64,000 nucleotides of DNA from Halorarum salinum. Lineage in GTDB: Archaea > Halobacteriota > Halobacteria > Halobacteriales > Haloferacaceae. Shown one piece after another: positions 32,602 through 41,485 of the stretch. The first letter of the stretch is position 1; every line of letters begins with the position of its first letter. Both the position numbers and the translations under genes were made by a program. The stretch lies in contig NZ_CP058579.1 of the NCBI RefSeq assembly GCF_013402875.1, forward strand, positions 2,914,001-2,978,000. Reading direction: 5' to 3'. Under the pieces are notes generated by a model. The model did not search any database. It worked only from the letters and a program-made list of their open reading frames with translations, and had not been told where the DNA came from.

Positions 32602-34638
32602 TTACTCCGCCTGGTAGACCTGCTCGAACTGCGTCCCCAGGTACGTGGAGCCGGGGCCCGGGATGTTGCCGACGAAGCCGTCCCAGTCGGCGTCGTTGAC
32701 GGGCCACTTGACGATGTCGTAGCTCGTGACCAGCGAGGGCATGTCGAGGTAGATCTGCTCGACGGCCTGGCGGGCCAGGTCGTTACGCGTGTCGGCGTCC
32801 ATCTCGGTCCGGGCCCGTTCGATGAGGTCGTCGGCGGTCGCGTCCTCGAAGAGGCCGTACCCCATCGGGTTGTTGTAGTCGGTGTCGGAGTTACCCTCCG
32901 AGTGGTCGTCGGCGTTCGCGCTGTGGAACAGCCCGTACAGCGTGCTGACCGCGAACGGCGACAGGTTGACCCAGCCCATCGGGTAGAGGTCGAAGTCCTC
33001 CTCGACGTAGACGCTCGTCAGCATCGTGTTGAACGTGTTGACCTCGCGCTCGACGGGGATGCCGATCTCGTGGAGCGTGCCGATGAAGTTCTCCATCATC
33101 TGGGCGGCCTGCGGGCCGTCCTCCGCGGGGGTGATGTAGAACGTGAGCGGCTCGCCGTCCCGGAGTTCGGTGACGGTCTGGCCGTCGATGCGGATCTCCT
33201 GGTCGGCGCCCGCGTCCGCGAGGACGCTCGATTCGACCTCGCCGAACGTGTACTCGTACTTCGACTCGGTCTGGCTCGCCGTGACGCCGGTGTGGCTACC
33301 GGGGTACTGCCGTCCGGCGAACTCGCCCTCCTCCCCGGAGATGACGTCGCCGTTCGTCAGGAACTCGCGGACCCCCTCGACGTCGACGACGCCGGGTTCG
33401 GACTCGCGGAACGCGAACGCCTCGGACGCGTCGGCGGTGAGCACGTCGGTGTCGGAGGAGGTCTCCGGTCGGACCTGGGTGTAGCCCGGCGGCATGACGA
33501 AGTCGCCCGACTGAAGGTACCCCTGCCCGAGCCGCTCGGTTCGGTAGATCTCGTCGTACGCGAAGCCGATGATCTGCCGGAACGTGACGTCGTCGAAGGG
33601 GGCGTTCCGGAGGTTCATCGAGTAGTGGCTGTAGCCTGTGTCGTACCCGTCGACGAGGCTGAGCCCCTCCGCCTCCTCCACGTCGCTGATGCGGGAGGTG
33701 TTGATGCCGTCGTACATCGAGTCGATCTCGCCCTGGAGGAACGCCTGGTTGAGGGCGTTGTCGCTGCCGTAGACGAAGACGCGGACCGCGTCGACGAACG
33801 GGCCGCCGGCGATGAGGCCGTTGGTCTCCTCCTTCCAGGCGACGTCCGAGAGGAGGTACTCGCCCTCGCGGTCGGCGTAGCTGATCTCGATGGACGTGTC
33901 GGGCTCGTACCGGGTGAGGACGGCCGGACCCAGGCCGAGCAGTTCGCCGTCCGCGTCGGGCGACGGCTCGTACGTCTGGTAGTCGTCGACGTCGCTCCAC
34001 TCGCTCTCGGCCAGGATCGGGATGAACCCGAGCTGGGTCGAGTCGTAGGTGCCGAGCGGCTGGTTCAGGATCATGTCGACGTCCCAGTCGCTCGAGTCGG
34101 ACTCGGAGACCTCGAGGATGGGGTCGATGTAGGAGACGTACGCGCCCGGCTGCTGCTCCATCACGTAGTTGTACGAGAAGACGACGTCCGAGACGGACAG
34201 CTCGCTGCCGTCGTTGAACGTCAGCCCGTCGCGGACGTTGATGCGCACGCGAACGTTGGACTGGTCGTTGTCGCCCGTCTCGTCGAGCTCCTCGAACTCC
34301 CAGTCGGTGAACACGGAGGGCACGACCTCGGAGGTGACGGGGTTGACGCTGGTCCCGTAGCCGTGGATCTCGTTGAGGATGAGGCTCGAGTACGCCGAGT
34401 TCGTGTTGAGGACGTTGATCCCGTCCGGCTCCTGGGACATGCCGATGTTGAACGTCCCGCCGGTGGGGACGTCCCCCTGCGGTTCGTTCGACGTCGGCGT
34501 CCGGTCTTCGGTGGGGGTGTCCTCCTCGGGGGTGTCGTCCCCGCCGCCGCTACACCCGGCGAGGCCGAGCGAGACGGCTGCTGCACCGGTCCCCTTGAGG
34601 AACCGACGACGGTTCGATCCGGTCTGACTGTCGGACAT
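32602..34638 (-). CDS. dppA: dipeptide/oligopeptide ABC transporter substrate-binding lipoprotein
   Basis: The 678-residue protein starts with a Tat signal (NRRRFLKGTGAAAV, from residue 9) and a lipobox LAGC with Cys29, so it is exported folded and lipid-anchored. A Thr/Glu/Asp-rich linker (30-57) leads to a family 5 solute-binding domain (about 60-678). The domain shows the usual opening GGTFNIGMSQEPDGINVLN and the LTFNDGSELSVSDVVFSYNY block. It is longer than bacterial DppA (about 510) because of acidic insertions. It is the first gene of the dpp operon and has a TATA-like element at about 34662. Confidence 0.93.
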   Translation of the reverse strand: MSDSQTGSNRRRFLKGTGAAAVSLGLAGCSGGGDDTPEEDTPTEDRTPTSNEPQGDVPTGGTFNIGMSQEPDGINVLNTNSAYSSLILNEIHGYGTSVNPVTSEVVPSVFTDWEFEELDETGDNDQSNVRVRINVRDGLTFNDGSELSVSDVVFSYNYVMEQQPGAYVSYIDPILEVSESDSSDWDVDMILNQPLGTYDSTQLGFIPILAESEWSDVDDYQTYEPSPDADGELLGLGPAVLTRYEPDTSIEISYADREGEYLLSDVAWKEETNGLIAGGPFVDAVRVFVYGSDNALNQAFLQGEIDSMYDGINTSRISDVEEAEGLSLVDGYDTGYSHYSMNLRNAPFDDVTFRQIIGFAYDEIYRTERLGQGYLQSGDFVMPPGYTQVRPETSSDTDVLTADASEAFAFRESEPGVVDVEGVREFLTNGDVISGEEGEFAGRQYPGSHTGVTASQTESKYEYTFGEVESSVLADAGADQEIRIDGQTVTELRDGEPLTFYITPAEDGPQAAQMMENFIGTLHEIGIPVEREVNTFNTMLTSVYVEEDFDLYPMGWVNLSPFAVSTLYGLFHSANADDHSEGNSDTDYNNPMGYGLFEDATADDLIERARTEMDADTRNDLARQAVEQIYLDMPSLVTSYDIVKWPVNDADWDGFVGNIPGPGSTYLGTQFEQVYQAE

Positions 34639-34661
34639 ACGAGGCTTCGTTATGTAATATC

Positions 34662-34670
34662 ATACTTAAG
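34662..34670 (-). promoter_or_regulatory. TATA-like element of the dpp operon
   Basis: CTTAAGTAT on the minus strand lies about 25-32 bases before the dppA start in an A/T-rich stretch, consistent with a leaderless transcript. Confidence 0.5.
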
Positions 34671-34782
34671 CTTGTGGATTTCACTCATGAGGAATCAATA
34701 CATACCCGGAATCGGACGCACTACCGGGGTAAGGTCCCCGTACTCGCGTATCACTCGTCCAACCGGTCGCCCGGCCGTCCTC

Positions 34783-35064
34783 TCAATCTCGGCGTGTGAA
34801 CATCGTTTCGTGTGTCCGTATTCCGAAATAGAGCGCCAGCGTGACCGCCGCCATCCCCCCGGAGAGGTACGTCTCGGCCGGGGTGGTCGCCTCGCCGCGG
34901 CGTGCGAGTTCCATCCCGAGGAACGCCCACCCGCCGGCGAACAGGAAGCCGACGGTGAGACAGAGCAGCCCCGGACCCGTCCGGTCGGTCGCGTGGAGGG
35001 CGGTCCCCACCGACAGGAAGACGACCCCGACGATGGCGAACACCGACCGGGTTTCGAGTGCCAT
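34783..35064 (-). CDS. small three-helix membrane protein
   Basis: The 93-residue protein has three hydrophobic helices (about 6-26, 33-53 and 66-83) and ends with a short charged tail. No family is recognised. The ATG at 35064 directly precedes the first helix. An earlier in-frame ATG would add 16 residues. It lies upstream of dppA on the same strand, but the strong dppA promoter between them argues for separate transcription. Confidence 0.65.
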   Translation of the reverse strand: MALETRSVFAIVGVVFLSVGTALHATDRTGPGLLCLTVGFLFAGGWAFLGMELARRGEATTPAETYLSGGMAAVTLALYFGIRTHETMFTRRD

Positions 35065-35196
35065 ATCCGCGGTGGGCGGCGTGGGGGTAAAGAAACAACG
35101 TATGTACGTCACGCGTCGGGGGCCAGGACGATCGGGCGGCGGTCCGCGCCGTCCGGGTTCGGTCCCACCGCCGTGCCACCGCCCGCGGTCCCGAGG

Positions 35197-35475
35197 TCAC
35201 TCGATCGTGAACGTCGCCTCCTCGAGGCTCTCGCTCCGGCACTCCGGGCACCTCGACGGGTTGCCGGCCGGCCGATCGAAGCCGGAGAAGCCGCAGTCGC
35301 GACACTCGGGCGGCGCGACGAGCAGTTCCTCGCCCTCGAGGGTTCGAGCGACGTGTCGAACGTGTTCGTACACCTGGGGTGCCGGGACGGCGAATCGATC
35401 CGCGAGTTCGCCGGCGGTCGACGGGTCCTCGCGGAGCCGATCGGCGATGCGCTCCCGGGTGGTCCGCTCTGGCAT
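35197..35475 (-). CDS. winged-helix and zinc-ribbon transcription regulator
   Basis: The 92-residue protein combines a helix-turn-helix (about 5-45; RIADRLREDPSTAGELADRF) with a C-terminal zinc ribbon (Cys58, Cys61, Cys76, Cys79). This architecture is common in small archaeal regulators. It is divergent from the nucleotidyltransferase gene at 35591, 115 bases away, so it may control that gene or itself. The ATG at 35475 begins directly with the first helix. Confidence 0.78.
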   Translation of the reverse strand: MPERTTRERIADRLREDPSTAGELADRFAVPAPQVYEHVRHVARTLEGEELLVAPPECRDCGFSGFDRPAGNPSRCPECRSESLEEATFTIE

Positions 35476-35590
35476 GTCCGGCCGAAGGCGCCCGACCGAC
35501 GAGACGCTTTCGCCGCCGACGCCCCCCGATGGGGACACCCCGGCACACGAGAGGAAAAAGGACTTACCTTGGCCGACTAATTCGCCCGCC

Positions 35591-36559
35591 ATGAAGGCAG
35601 TCGTACTCGCCGGCGGATACGCGACGCGCCTGTGGCCCATCACGCGCCACCGGCCGAAGATGTTTCTCCCCGTCGGCGAGGAGACGGTCATCGACCAGAT
35701 CTTCGCCGACCTCGAGGTCGACGACCGCATCGACGAGGTGTTCGTCTCGACGAACGAGCGGTTCGCCGAGCGGTTCGAGGAGTACCTCGCCGAGTCGACC
35801 TTCGAGAAGCCCCGACTCTCGGTCGAGGACACCTCCGAGGAGTCGGAGAAGTTCGGGGTCATCGGCGCGCTCGCCCAGCTCGTCGACCGCGAGGGGGTCG
35901 ACGACGATCTGGTCGTCGTGGCCGGCGACAACCTCATCTCGTTCGACGTCGGTGAGTTCGTCGACTTCTTCGAGGCGAAGGGGGCACCCTCGCTGGCCGC
36001 CTACGACGTCGGCTCCAAGCGCCTCGCCAAGGAGTACGGGCTCGTCGACCTCGACGGCGACCTCGTGGTCGACTTCCAGGAGAAGCCCGACGACCCGAAG
36101 AGCACGCTCGTCTCCATCGCGTGTTACGCGTACCCGCGCGAGACGCTCGACCTGCTCGAGACGTACCTCGCGGACGGCAACAACCCGGACGAGCCGGGCT
36201 GGTTCGTCCAGTGGCTCCAGAATCGCGAGGACGTGTACGCGTTCACGTTCGACGGCGCGTGGTTCGACATCGGGACGCCCGAGTCGTACCTCGACGCGGT
36301 CGCGTGGGAACTCGACGGCGACAACTTCGTGCACCCGGACGCGACGGTGGAGAACTCCACGCTCGGCCGGAACGTCCACGTCATGGCGGGCGCGGAGGTC
36401 GTCGACTCCTCGCTCGACGAGTCCGTCGTGTTCGACGGCGCGACCATCCGCGACGCCGACATCCGGCGGTCGATCATCGACGAGGACACCACGGTGTCGG
36501 GGCTCGACCTGGCCGGCGCGCTCATCGGGGCACACTCGACGCTGACGAACGGCACCTGA
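35591..36559 (+). CDS. sugar-phosphate nucleotidyltransferase with left-handed beta-helix tail
   Basis: The 322-residue enzyme joins a sugar 1-phosphate to an NTP. The N-terminal transferase domain has the variant loop LAGGYATRLWPIT (6-18; Ala-Thr instead of Gly-Thr) and PKMFLPVG. The Asp-containing VVAGDNL marks the metal site. From about residue 245 hexapeptide repeats follow (VHPDATVENSTLGRNVHVMA), so the protein resembles the GlmU/RmlA-long/GMP group. The sugar cannot be told. It may feed S-layer glycosylation or polysaccharide synthesis. The ATG at 35591 is directly before the first strand. Confidence 0.87.
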   Translation: MKAVVLAGGYATRLWPITRHRPKMFLPVGEETVIDQIFADLEVDDRIDEVFVSTNERFAERFEEYLAESTFEKPRLSVEDTSEESEKFGVIGALAQLVDREGVDDDLVVVAGDNLISFDVGEFVDFFEAKGAPSLAAYDVGSKRLAKEYGLVDLDGDLVVDFQEKPDDPKSTLVSIACYAYPRETLDLLETYLADGNNPDEPGWFVQWLQNREDVYAFTFDGAWFDIGTPESYLDAVAWELDGDNFVHPDATVENSTLGRNVHVMAGAEVVDSSLDESVVFDGATIRDADIRRSIIDEDTTVSGLDLAGALIGAHSTLTNGT

Positions 36560-36659
36560 ACCCCGCCGAACGACGTCCGAGCGGGGGAGCCGAGCGGAAG
36601 CGACTGCGACGCCCCGACCGGGTGTGCGAACGGGGCGACCACGAACGACGGGACCGGCG

Positions 36660-37178
36660 CTACTTCTCGGCCACCAGCCGCTCGATGTCGCGACTCCCGC
36701 CGATCGCCTCGGCGATGGAGCGGGTCACGACGTCGAAGGCGGTCACGAGCGGGGAGAGCGCCCGCTCGACGAGCCTGATCGGACCCGCCACGCGGAGCCC
36801 CCACGTCTCCCTGTTCCCAAGCCCGTAGGCCTTCGGGACGATCTCGCCGAACACCAGCACGACCGTACTCACCAGAACCGTGGCCACCGCCACGGCGATC
36901 CCGCCGGGGAGCGACGAGGTCAACAGCAGGGTGACGACGCTGGAGACCGCGACGTTGACGACGTTGTTCCCGACCAGGATGGTCACGAGCAGTCGGTGGG
37001 GGTCCCCGCGCAACGACTCCAGCACCGCCGCGCGCGGATCGCCGGCGTCGGCGCGCTCGGCGATCCACTCGTCCGGGAGCGAGAACACGGCGATCTCGCT
37101 GCTCGAGAAGAACGCGCTACACGCCAGCAGGACGACCGTCACGGACACGCCCGCGAGGAGCGTCGGGAGTTCGACCAT
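36660..37178 (-). CDS. DUF21 membrane protein without CBS domains (CNNM/CorC-like core)
   Basis: The 172-residue protein consists of a DUF21 transmembrane domain only, with helices near 5-25, 60-85 and 92-115. The conserved FFSSSEIAVFSL (23-34), VGNNVVNVAVSS and FGEIVPKAYGL motifs are present. Full-length CNNM/CorC/YfjD proteins carry a CBS pair and a CorC_HlyC domain; here the gene stops shortly after the membrane part. Haloarchaeal short forms exist, so this need not be a truncation. A role in divalent cation transport is inferred from the family. Confidence 0.83.
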   Translation of the reverse strand: MVELPTLLAGVSVTVVLLACSAFFSSSEIAVFSLPDEWIAERADAGDPRAAVLESLRGDPHRLLVTILVGNNVVNVAVSSVVTLLLTSSLPGGIAVAVATVLVSTVVLVFGEIVPKAYGLGNRETWGLRVAGPIRLVERALSPLVTAFDVVTRSIAEAIGGSRDIERLVAEK

Positions 37179-37274
37179 GAGTCGTGGTCCGCCCCGACCG
37201 CAATGAACCCGGCGCGTGCCCGTCGGTCCCCGGGGGACGGTCGAACGTCGCCCCGGACGGAGGATCCACGGAGC

Positions 37275-38012
37275 TCATCGCAGTCGGGCGTCGGTCACGC
37301 GGATCCGACCGCGGGAGCCGTCCCACTCGGTGTCGTACGTCAGGTCCACCGCGCGGTCCATGTGGGGTCCGTCGGTGACGAACGTCTCGAACTCCCCGCC
37401 CTCCCCGAGGACGTGGACGCCGTACTCCTCGTGGAGCTCCGCCAGTTCCGCCAGCGCGCCGCGGTCGAGCGTTCGCCCGAGCCACGACTCGTCGAGGCCG
37501 GCCGCCGCGACCTGGAGGATCGTGATCTCGAAGCCGGCGTCCAGCATGGCCTCGCCGAGTTCCAGCGGGTCCCGCTGCCAGAGCGGCGCGAACAGGCCGA
37601 TCCCCAGGCGGTCGCACATCGCCTCGATGCGGGACGTCTGGAACTCGCTCTCGACCGCGCCGGCGGTGACTCCCGCGAGCGGGAGGTCGTCGGCCAGTTC
37701 CGCCAGCGCCGCCTCCATCGGCTCCAGTTCGGCGTCGCCCTGCTCGCCGGCGTCGACGACGTCGTCCGCGCCGAACGCCCCGGGTTCGACCTCGAGGAGC
37801 GGGACGCCGACGCTCTCGGCCGCGAGCGACGCCAGCCGCGTCTCCGGGACGTGGTACATGTAGGAGTCGCCCGCCGGGTGGACCGTCAACAGGCGCTCGA
37901 CGGGGAGCCCTTCCTCGAGCGCGCGGTGGAGCGCCCACGAGGAGTCCTTGCCGCCCGAGAAGAGGCTCACCCACGCGCCCCCCTCGCGCGTGTCGGCCGT
38001 GTCGGTGGACAT
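37275..38012 (-). CDS. dph6: diphthine-ammonia ligase family protein
   Basis: The 245-residue ATP-pyrophosphatase has the PP-loop SGGKDSSWALH (19-29) and later VTAGAVESEFQTSRIEAMC and APLWQRDPLELGEAMLDAGF, typical of the MJ0570/Dph6 family. Dph6 makes the final amidation of diphthamide on translation factor EF-2, using ammonium and ATP. It is divergent from the M48 protease with 109 bases between. Start at the ATG at 38012, about 17 residues before the PP-loop. Confidence 0.88.
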   Translation of the reverse strand: MSTDTADTREGGAWVSLFSGGKDSSWALHRALEEGLPVERLLTVHPAGDSYMYHVPETRLASLAAESVGVPLLEVEPGAFGADDVVDAGEQGDAELEPMEAALAELADDLPLAGVTAGAVESEFQTSRIEAMCDRLGIGLFAPLWQRDPLELGEAMLDAGFEITILQVAAAGLDESWLGRTLDRGALAELAELHEEYGVHVLGEGGEFETFVTDGPHMDRAVDLTYDTEWDGSRGRIRVTDARLR

Positions 38013-38121
38013 GTGCTGTGTACGGGCCGTTCCGGACTTACGGGTGACGGTTCACGGCGTCGCGTCCCGTGCCCGCCGGGGCGACCGACATCGTTTCGGA
38101 CCGACCGACCCAACCGCCGGC

Positions 38122-39093
38122 ATGGAACGGCACGGTCCCGGGATGCGCGTCGCCATGGCGGTCGTCGGCCTGGCGACGCTCGGGTTCTACGCGGTCGCGG
38201 CGCTCCTCGTCTATCTCGGGGCGCGGGCCCTCTGGGCGAACCGGCCCGACCCGGTCGCGTTCGCGGTCCTGCTCGCGGCCGCTGCGCTCGCCTCCGGCCT
38301 CCTCACCTACCGGCTGGGTCCCCGGAACGCGCTCGAGGGGCTGGACGCGCGGGAACTCCCGCCCAACAGGGCACCCGCCGTCTACCGCATCCGCGATCGG
38401 CTCGCGGGCGCGACGAACGTCCCTCCGCCCCGGGTATACGTCGCCAGGCTCGGCGAGCCGAACGCGCTGACGCTCGGCGGCCGGACGCCCGCGCTGGTGG
38501 TCGACTACTCGCTGTTCTCGCTGCTCGCGGCCGACGAGTTCGAGGCCGTCCTCGCCCACGAGTTCGCACACCTCGAGGTCGGCGACGGACTGTTCCAGAC
38601 GCTCGCCTACAGCGTCGTCCACTCGCTGGTCGGCGTCGTCGCGCTCGCGCTCGCCCCGCTGGGGTTCGTCCTCCGGGGGTTCGGGGTCGGGATCGCGCTC
38701 GTCGGCGGCCGGCCGGGCGACTGGCGGGCCACGCCGCCGGGACGGCTGCGGACCGCGCTCGAGCGGGCGCTCACGCTCCTGCTCGTCGGACTGACGGCGC
38801 TCGTCCGCGCGCACTCGCGTCGGCGGGAACACGCAGCCGACGACCGCGCGGCGGCGGTGACCGGGAACCCGCTCGCGCTCGCCCGGGCGCTCCGCAAGAT
38901 CGACCGGTCGACGGGGTTCCGGTTCCCGTTCGCCCCGCTGTCCCCGCGGCGGAGGGAGTCGGGCCCCGTCGGGCGCCTGCTGTCGACGCACCCCTCCGTG
39001 GACGAACGGATCGAGCGGCTCGAGGCCGCAGCGGCCCGGATGGAGCGGGAACGCCGTGAGCGCGACTGGACGAGGATTCCGGTGCGGGACTGA
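38122..39093 (+). CDS. htpX: M48-family membrane metalloprotease (HtpX-like)
   Basis: The 323-residue protein has two N-terminal helices (about 8-35 and 43-62), then the zinc motif HEFAH (146-150) with a third ligand Glu in RREHAADDRAA (about 239). Two hydrophobic helices lie between them. It should cleave damaged membrane proteins in the cytoplasm-facing membrane. A C-terminal basic-acidic helix ends the protein. The ATG at 38122 is followed by a short head before helix 1; an upstream frame is open but lacks composition of a real protein. Confidence 0.88.
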   Translation: MERHGPGMRVAMAVVGLATLGFYAVAALLVYLGARALWANRPDPVAFAVLLAAAALASGLLTYRLGPRNALEGLDARELPPNRAPAVYRIRDRLAGATNVPPPRVYVARLGEPNALTLGGRTPALVVDYSLFSLLAADEFEAVLAHEFAHLEVGDGLFQTLAYSVVHSLVGVVALALAPLGFVLRGFGVGIALVGGRPGDWRATPPGRLRTALERALTLLLVGLTALVRAHSRRREHAADDRAAAVTGNPLALARALRKIDRSTGFRFPFAPLSPRRRESGPVGRLLSTHPSVDERIERLEAAAARMERERRERDWTRIPVRD

Positions 39094-39281
39094 GCCCTCA
39101 AGACGGGGCACCATGACTGGAACGGCTTCTGGAACGGTCCGAGAGTGGGAGCGGTGGCTCTTTGAAATCCTTGTGGGGAGAGACCGGTACCCCTCGACGC
39201 TCGGTACGGACGGTCCGTGTCTCGAACCGTCGCTGCGAGTGGTACTCCTTATGAGCGTGTGGAGATGATCGTCGTGGGATA

Positions 39282-39764
39282 ATGGCCACGTCACGGGCGA
39301 TCGGCCGATGGACGAGCGGGAACGTCGGCTATCTCGGGGCCGCACTCGCGTTCCTCGTCGCCAGTATCCACCTCTTTCATCCCCAACGCGGCTTTCTCCG
39401 ACTCGCCACGTTCGTCACGACGGGGAACGCGTCGTTGCTCGTCTCCGACCCCCGCCCGGTCGCCTTCGTGCTGTCCGCGCTTGCCATCCTACTCGGCATC
39501 AATCTGGTCGTCGCGAACGTCGCACGGAAACGCGTGTACGCACTCGGGATGGCGCTCATGGTGACCTACTTCGTCGGCTACTTCGCCTGGCACCTGTCGG
39601 GGCACGGCGGCTTCCTCCCCGGACGAGAGCCGCTGTACCACGGCCTCCATCCCGTCGAGGCCGTCATCTCCCACCTCGTGAACGACCCACTGGCGGCCCT
39701 CGCGAAATCCGCGGAAGCAGCCCTGTTCGTCGTGCTTGCAGTCCTCTACCGGACGGAATCGTGA
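39282..39764 (+). CDS. four-helix membrane protein of unknown function
   Basis: The 160-residue protein has helices near 15-32, 58-80, 85-106 and 138-156. His and Gly residues lie between helices 3 and 4 (WHLSGHGGFLPGREPLYHGL), which could bind a metal or haem. No family is recognised. Codon use is somewhat less GC-rich than its neighbours. A TATA-like CTTATGAG lies about 30 bases before the ATG. Confidence 0.65.
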   Translation: MATSRAIGRWTSGNVGYLGAALAFLVASIHLFHPQRGFLRLATFVTTGNASLLVSDPRPVAFVLSALAILLGINLVVANVARKRVYALGMALMVTYFVGYFAWHLSGHGGFLPGREPLYHGLHPVEAVISHLVNDPLAALAKSAEAALFVVLAVLYRTES

Positions 39765-39922
39765 GCCAGGGCCAGCGACGGGTTCGCAAACTCCATCGTG
39801 CGACTATTTCACATCGTTTTGTATCGGAATGAATCGCTCTCGAGGGAGCCGAAGCGGAAGAATCGAGTCGGTTTCGGACAGTCTGACCGTGGCGGACCGA
39901 CCGAGTTCGTCTCAGCGAGCCT

Positions 39923-40891
39923 TCACATGTAGCCGAGGTCGCGGAGGCGCTCCATCAGGTCCTCCTTGTCCTGGGCGCGACCCGCGCGCTCGGTCGTGTT
40001 GTCGAGGTCCTGGAGCCACGCCGGGTCGTCGGCCGACTTCTTCGTGCTCACCTCGCTCCCGAGCGACCGGAAGCCGGCGAAGTACTTCGGCGAGATCGGG
40101 ACGTCGTCCTGGGTCAGCCCCTCGGGGAGGTCCGCGTCCGACTGCGGGACGTGGCCCTCCGGGTAGCCCTCGACGGTGTCCGGGACGACGAAGTGCCAGA
40201 ACGCGTCCCAGACGGACCGTTCGTCGAAGTGGAGGATCGGCTGGATGCGGTCGTGTGGCGGGTAGATGTCGGGGTCGTGCCGCGGGGAGAAGAACGTCTC
40301 GTCGGCGCGGGCCTCCTGCTCGTCCCAGCGGACGCCCGAGAGGATGCCGTCGATGTCGTACTCCTCGAGCGCGTCGTTCAGCGCGACGGTCTTGAGCAGG
40401 TGGTTGCCGACGTACGTGTCGAGCAGGAAGGGGAACGTGTCCTCCTCGTACTCGAGGATGTCCCGCACGTGGTGCCGGTTGTGCTCGGAGAGCTCCGAGA
40501 TGGGGACGTCGTCGCCGGGTTCCAGGTCGTTCTCCTCCACGTAGTCGCCGACGTCCTCGTTTCGCGCGTAGATGACCTCGAGGTCCCACTCGTCCGCCCA
40601 GCGCTCGACGAAGTCGTGGATCTCCTGGAAGTGCTGGAAGTGGTCGATGAACACCGTCGGCGGCAGTTCGAGGTCGAACTGCTCGCAGACCTCCTTCACG
40701 AAGTAGAGGGTCAGCGTCGAGTCCTTCCCGCCCGTCCACATCACGGCGGGGTTCTCGTACTCCTCCAGGCCGACTCGGGTGACCTCGATAGCCTTCTCGA
40801 TCTTGTGCTCGAGCGAGGGGTAGTCCTCGGGCGACTCGCCCTCGCCGTCGGCGTAGTCCACGTCCAGGTAGTCGGGGAACTCCTGAGCCAT
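39923..40891 (-). CDS. PAPS-reductase-family ATP pyrophosphatase
   Basis: The 322-residue protein has a PP-loop MWTGGKDSTLTL (51-62; TGGKDS instead of SGGKDS) and the typical following strand VFIDHFQHFQE. It lacks the C-terminal cysteine motif of assimilatory PAPS reductase (ECGLH). No cys genes are nearby. It therefore may be a CysD-like adenylyltransferase, a tRNA/sulfur-modifying enzyme or another member. Aspartates in the middle (RWDEQEARADETFFSPRHDP) are conserved-looking. A TATA-like CTTTTACG lies about 25 bases before the ATG. Confidence 0.8.
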   Translation of the reverse strand: MAQEFPDYLDVDYADGEGESPEDYPSLEHKIEKAIEVTRVGLEEYENPAVMWTGGKDSTLTLYFVKEVCEQFDLELPPTVFIDHFQHFQEIHDFVERWADEWDLEVIYARNEDVGDYVEENDLEPGDDVPISELSEHNRHHVRDILEYEEDTFPFLLDTYVGNHLLKTVALNDALEEYDIDGILSGVRWDEQEARADETFFSPRHDPDIYPPHDRIQPILHFDERSVWDAFWHFVVPDTVEGYPEGHVPQSDADLPEGLTQDDVPISPKYFAGFRSLGSEVSTKKSADDPAWLQDLDNTTERAGRAQDKEDLMERLRDLGYM

Positions 40892-41083
40892 GGTAATGAG
40901 ATATAATTACTTCGTAAAAGGTCTTGTGCCCGTTCCGTCGACGCCGCGTCGACGGCGTGCCGTGATCGCCGCCGTTCCGGGTGCGGGCGTCGGTCGGGAC
41001 CCGCCGGGAACGACCGGAACGGCGACCGGCGGCGATAGAGGTTCGATTACGCCGTTGGGCTCCCCGGATTCACATGAGCTTCG

Positions 41084-41090
41084 TTTTTAA
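41084..41090 (+). promoter_or_regulatory. TATA-like element of the HalOD1 gene
   Basis: TTTTTAA in GC-rich DNA, about 42-48 bases before the ATG at 41132, implies a short leader of roughly 15-20 bases that includes a palindrome. Confidence 0.45.
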
Positions 41091-41110
41091 GCCCGGAGGG
41101 AGTACAACGG

Positions 41111-41124
41111 GTACCGTCCGGTAC
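41111..41124. repeat. palindrome between promoter and HalOD1 gene
   Basis: GTACCG-TC-CGGTAC is a perfect 6-bp inverted repeat with a two-base centre, placed around the expected transcription start and eight bases before the ATG. It could be an operator. Confidence 0.4.
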
Positions 41125-41131
41125 ATCTCTC

Positions 41132-41371
41132 ATGACTACGCCAAGCACCCGAGTCGTCGAAGCGGTCGCGGAGTTCCGGGACGTCGATCCGGCGGAACTC
41201 CCCCCGCTCTACGACGTGGTGGACCCCGACGCTCTGGACGCGCTGTTCGACTCGACCGGGACGAGTTCGTCCCGCCGCGAGGGAACGGTCGAGTTCGTCT
41301 ACGCGGGGATATTCGTGCGAGTCGACGCGAGCGGCGGCGTCGAGCTCACGTCGGCGGCGGATCCGGAGTAG
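41132..41371 (+). CDS. HalOD1 output-domain protein
   Basis: The 79-residue protein is a single HalOD1 domain, a haloarchaeal output module usually found after response receivers. The pattern VVEAVAEFRDVDPAELPPLYDVVDPDALD and the last strand EFVYAGIFVRVDASGGVEL fit the family. As a stand-alone protein it is probably a soluble adapter in signal transduction. Its role is unknown. No receiver or kinase gene is near. Confidence 0.85.
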   Translation: MTTPSTRVVEAVAEFRDVDPAELPPLYDVVDPDALDALFDSTGTSSSRREGTVEFVYAGIFVRVDASGGVELTSAADPE

Positions 41372-41485
41372 CCGTTCGGGCCGATCCCCGCCTCCCTCGA
41401 GCCACGCCGCACCCCGGTCGCTCCCCCGGCTGGGTGGAACACGAACCGCGTGGAATTTTATCCGGCGCTCCCGTGGGATCACCGC

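Noticed and set aside
37275-38012. Possible tRNA thiolation or NH3-dependent NAD synthetase instead of Dph6
   Set aside because: The PP-loop alone would allow it, but the downstream motifs (AGAVESEFQTSRIE, PLWQRDPLELGEAML) match the diphthine-ammonia ligase family better.
39098-39289. 63-residue minus frame and a 51-residue plus frame (39116-39268) between the M48 and the four-helix protein genes
   Set aside because: Both cover the promoter of the gene at 39282, have no hydrophobic pattern or homology clue, and lack a TATA-like element.
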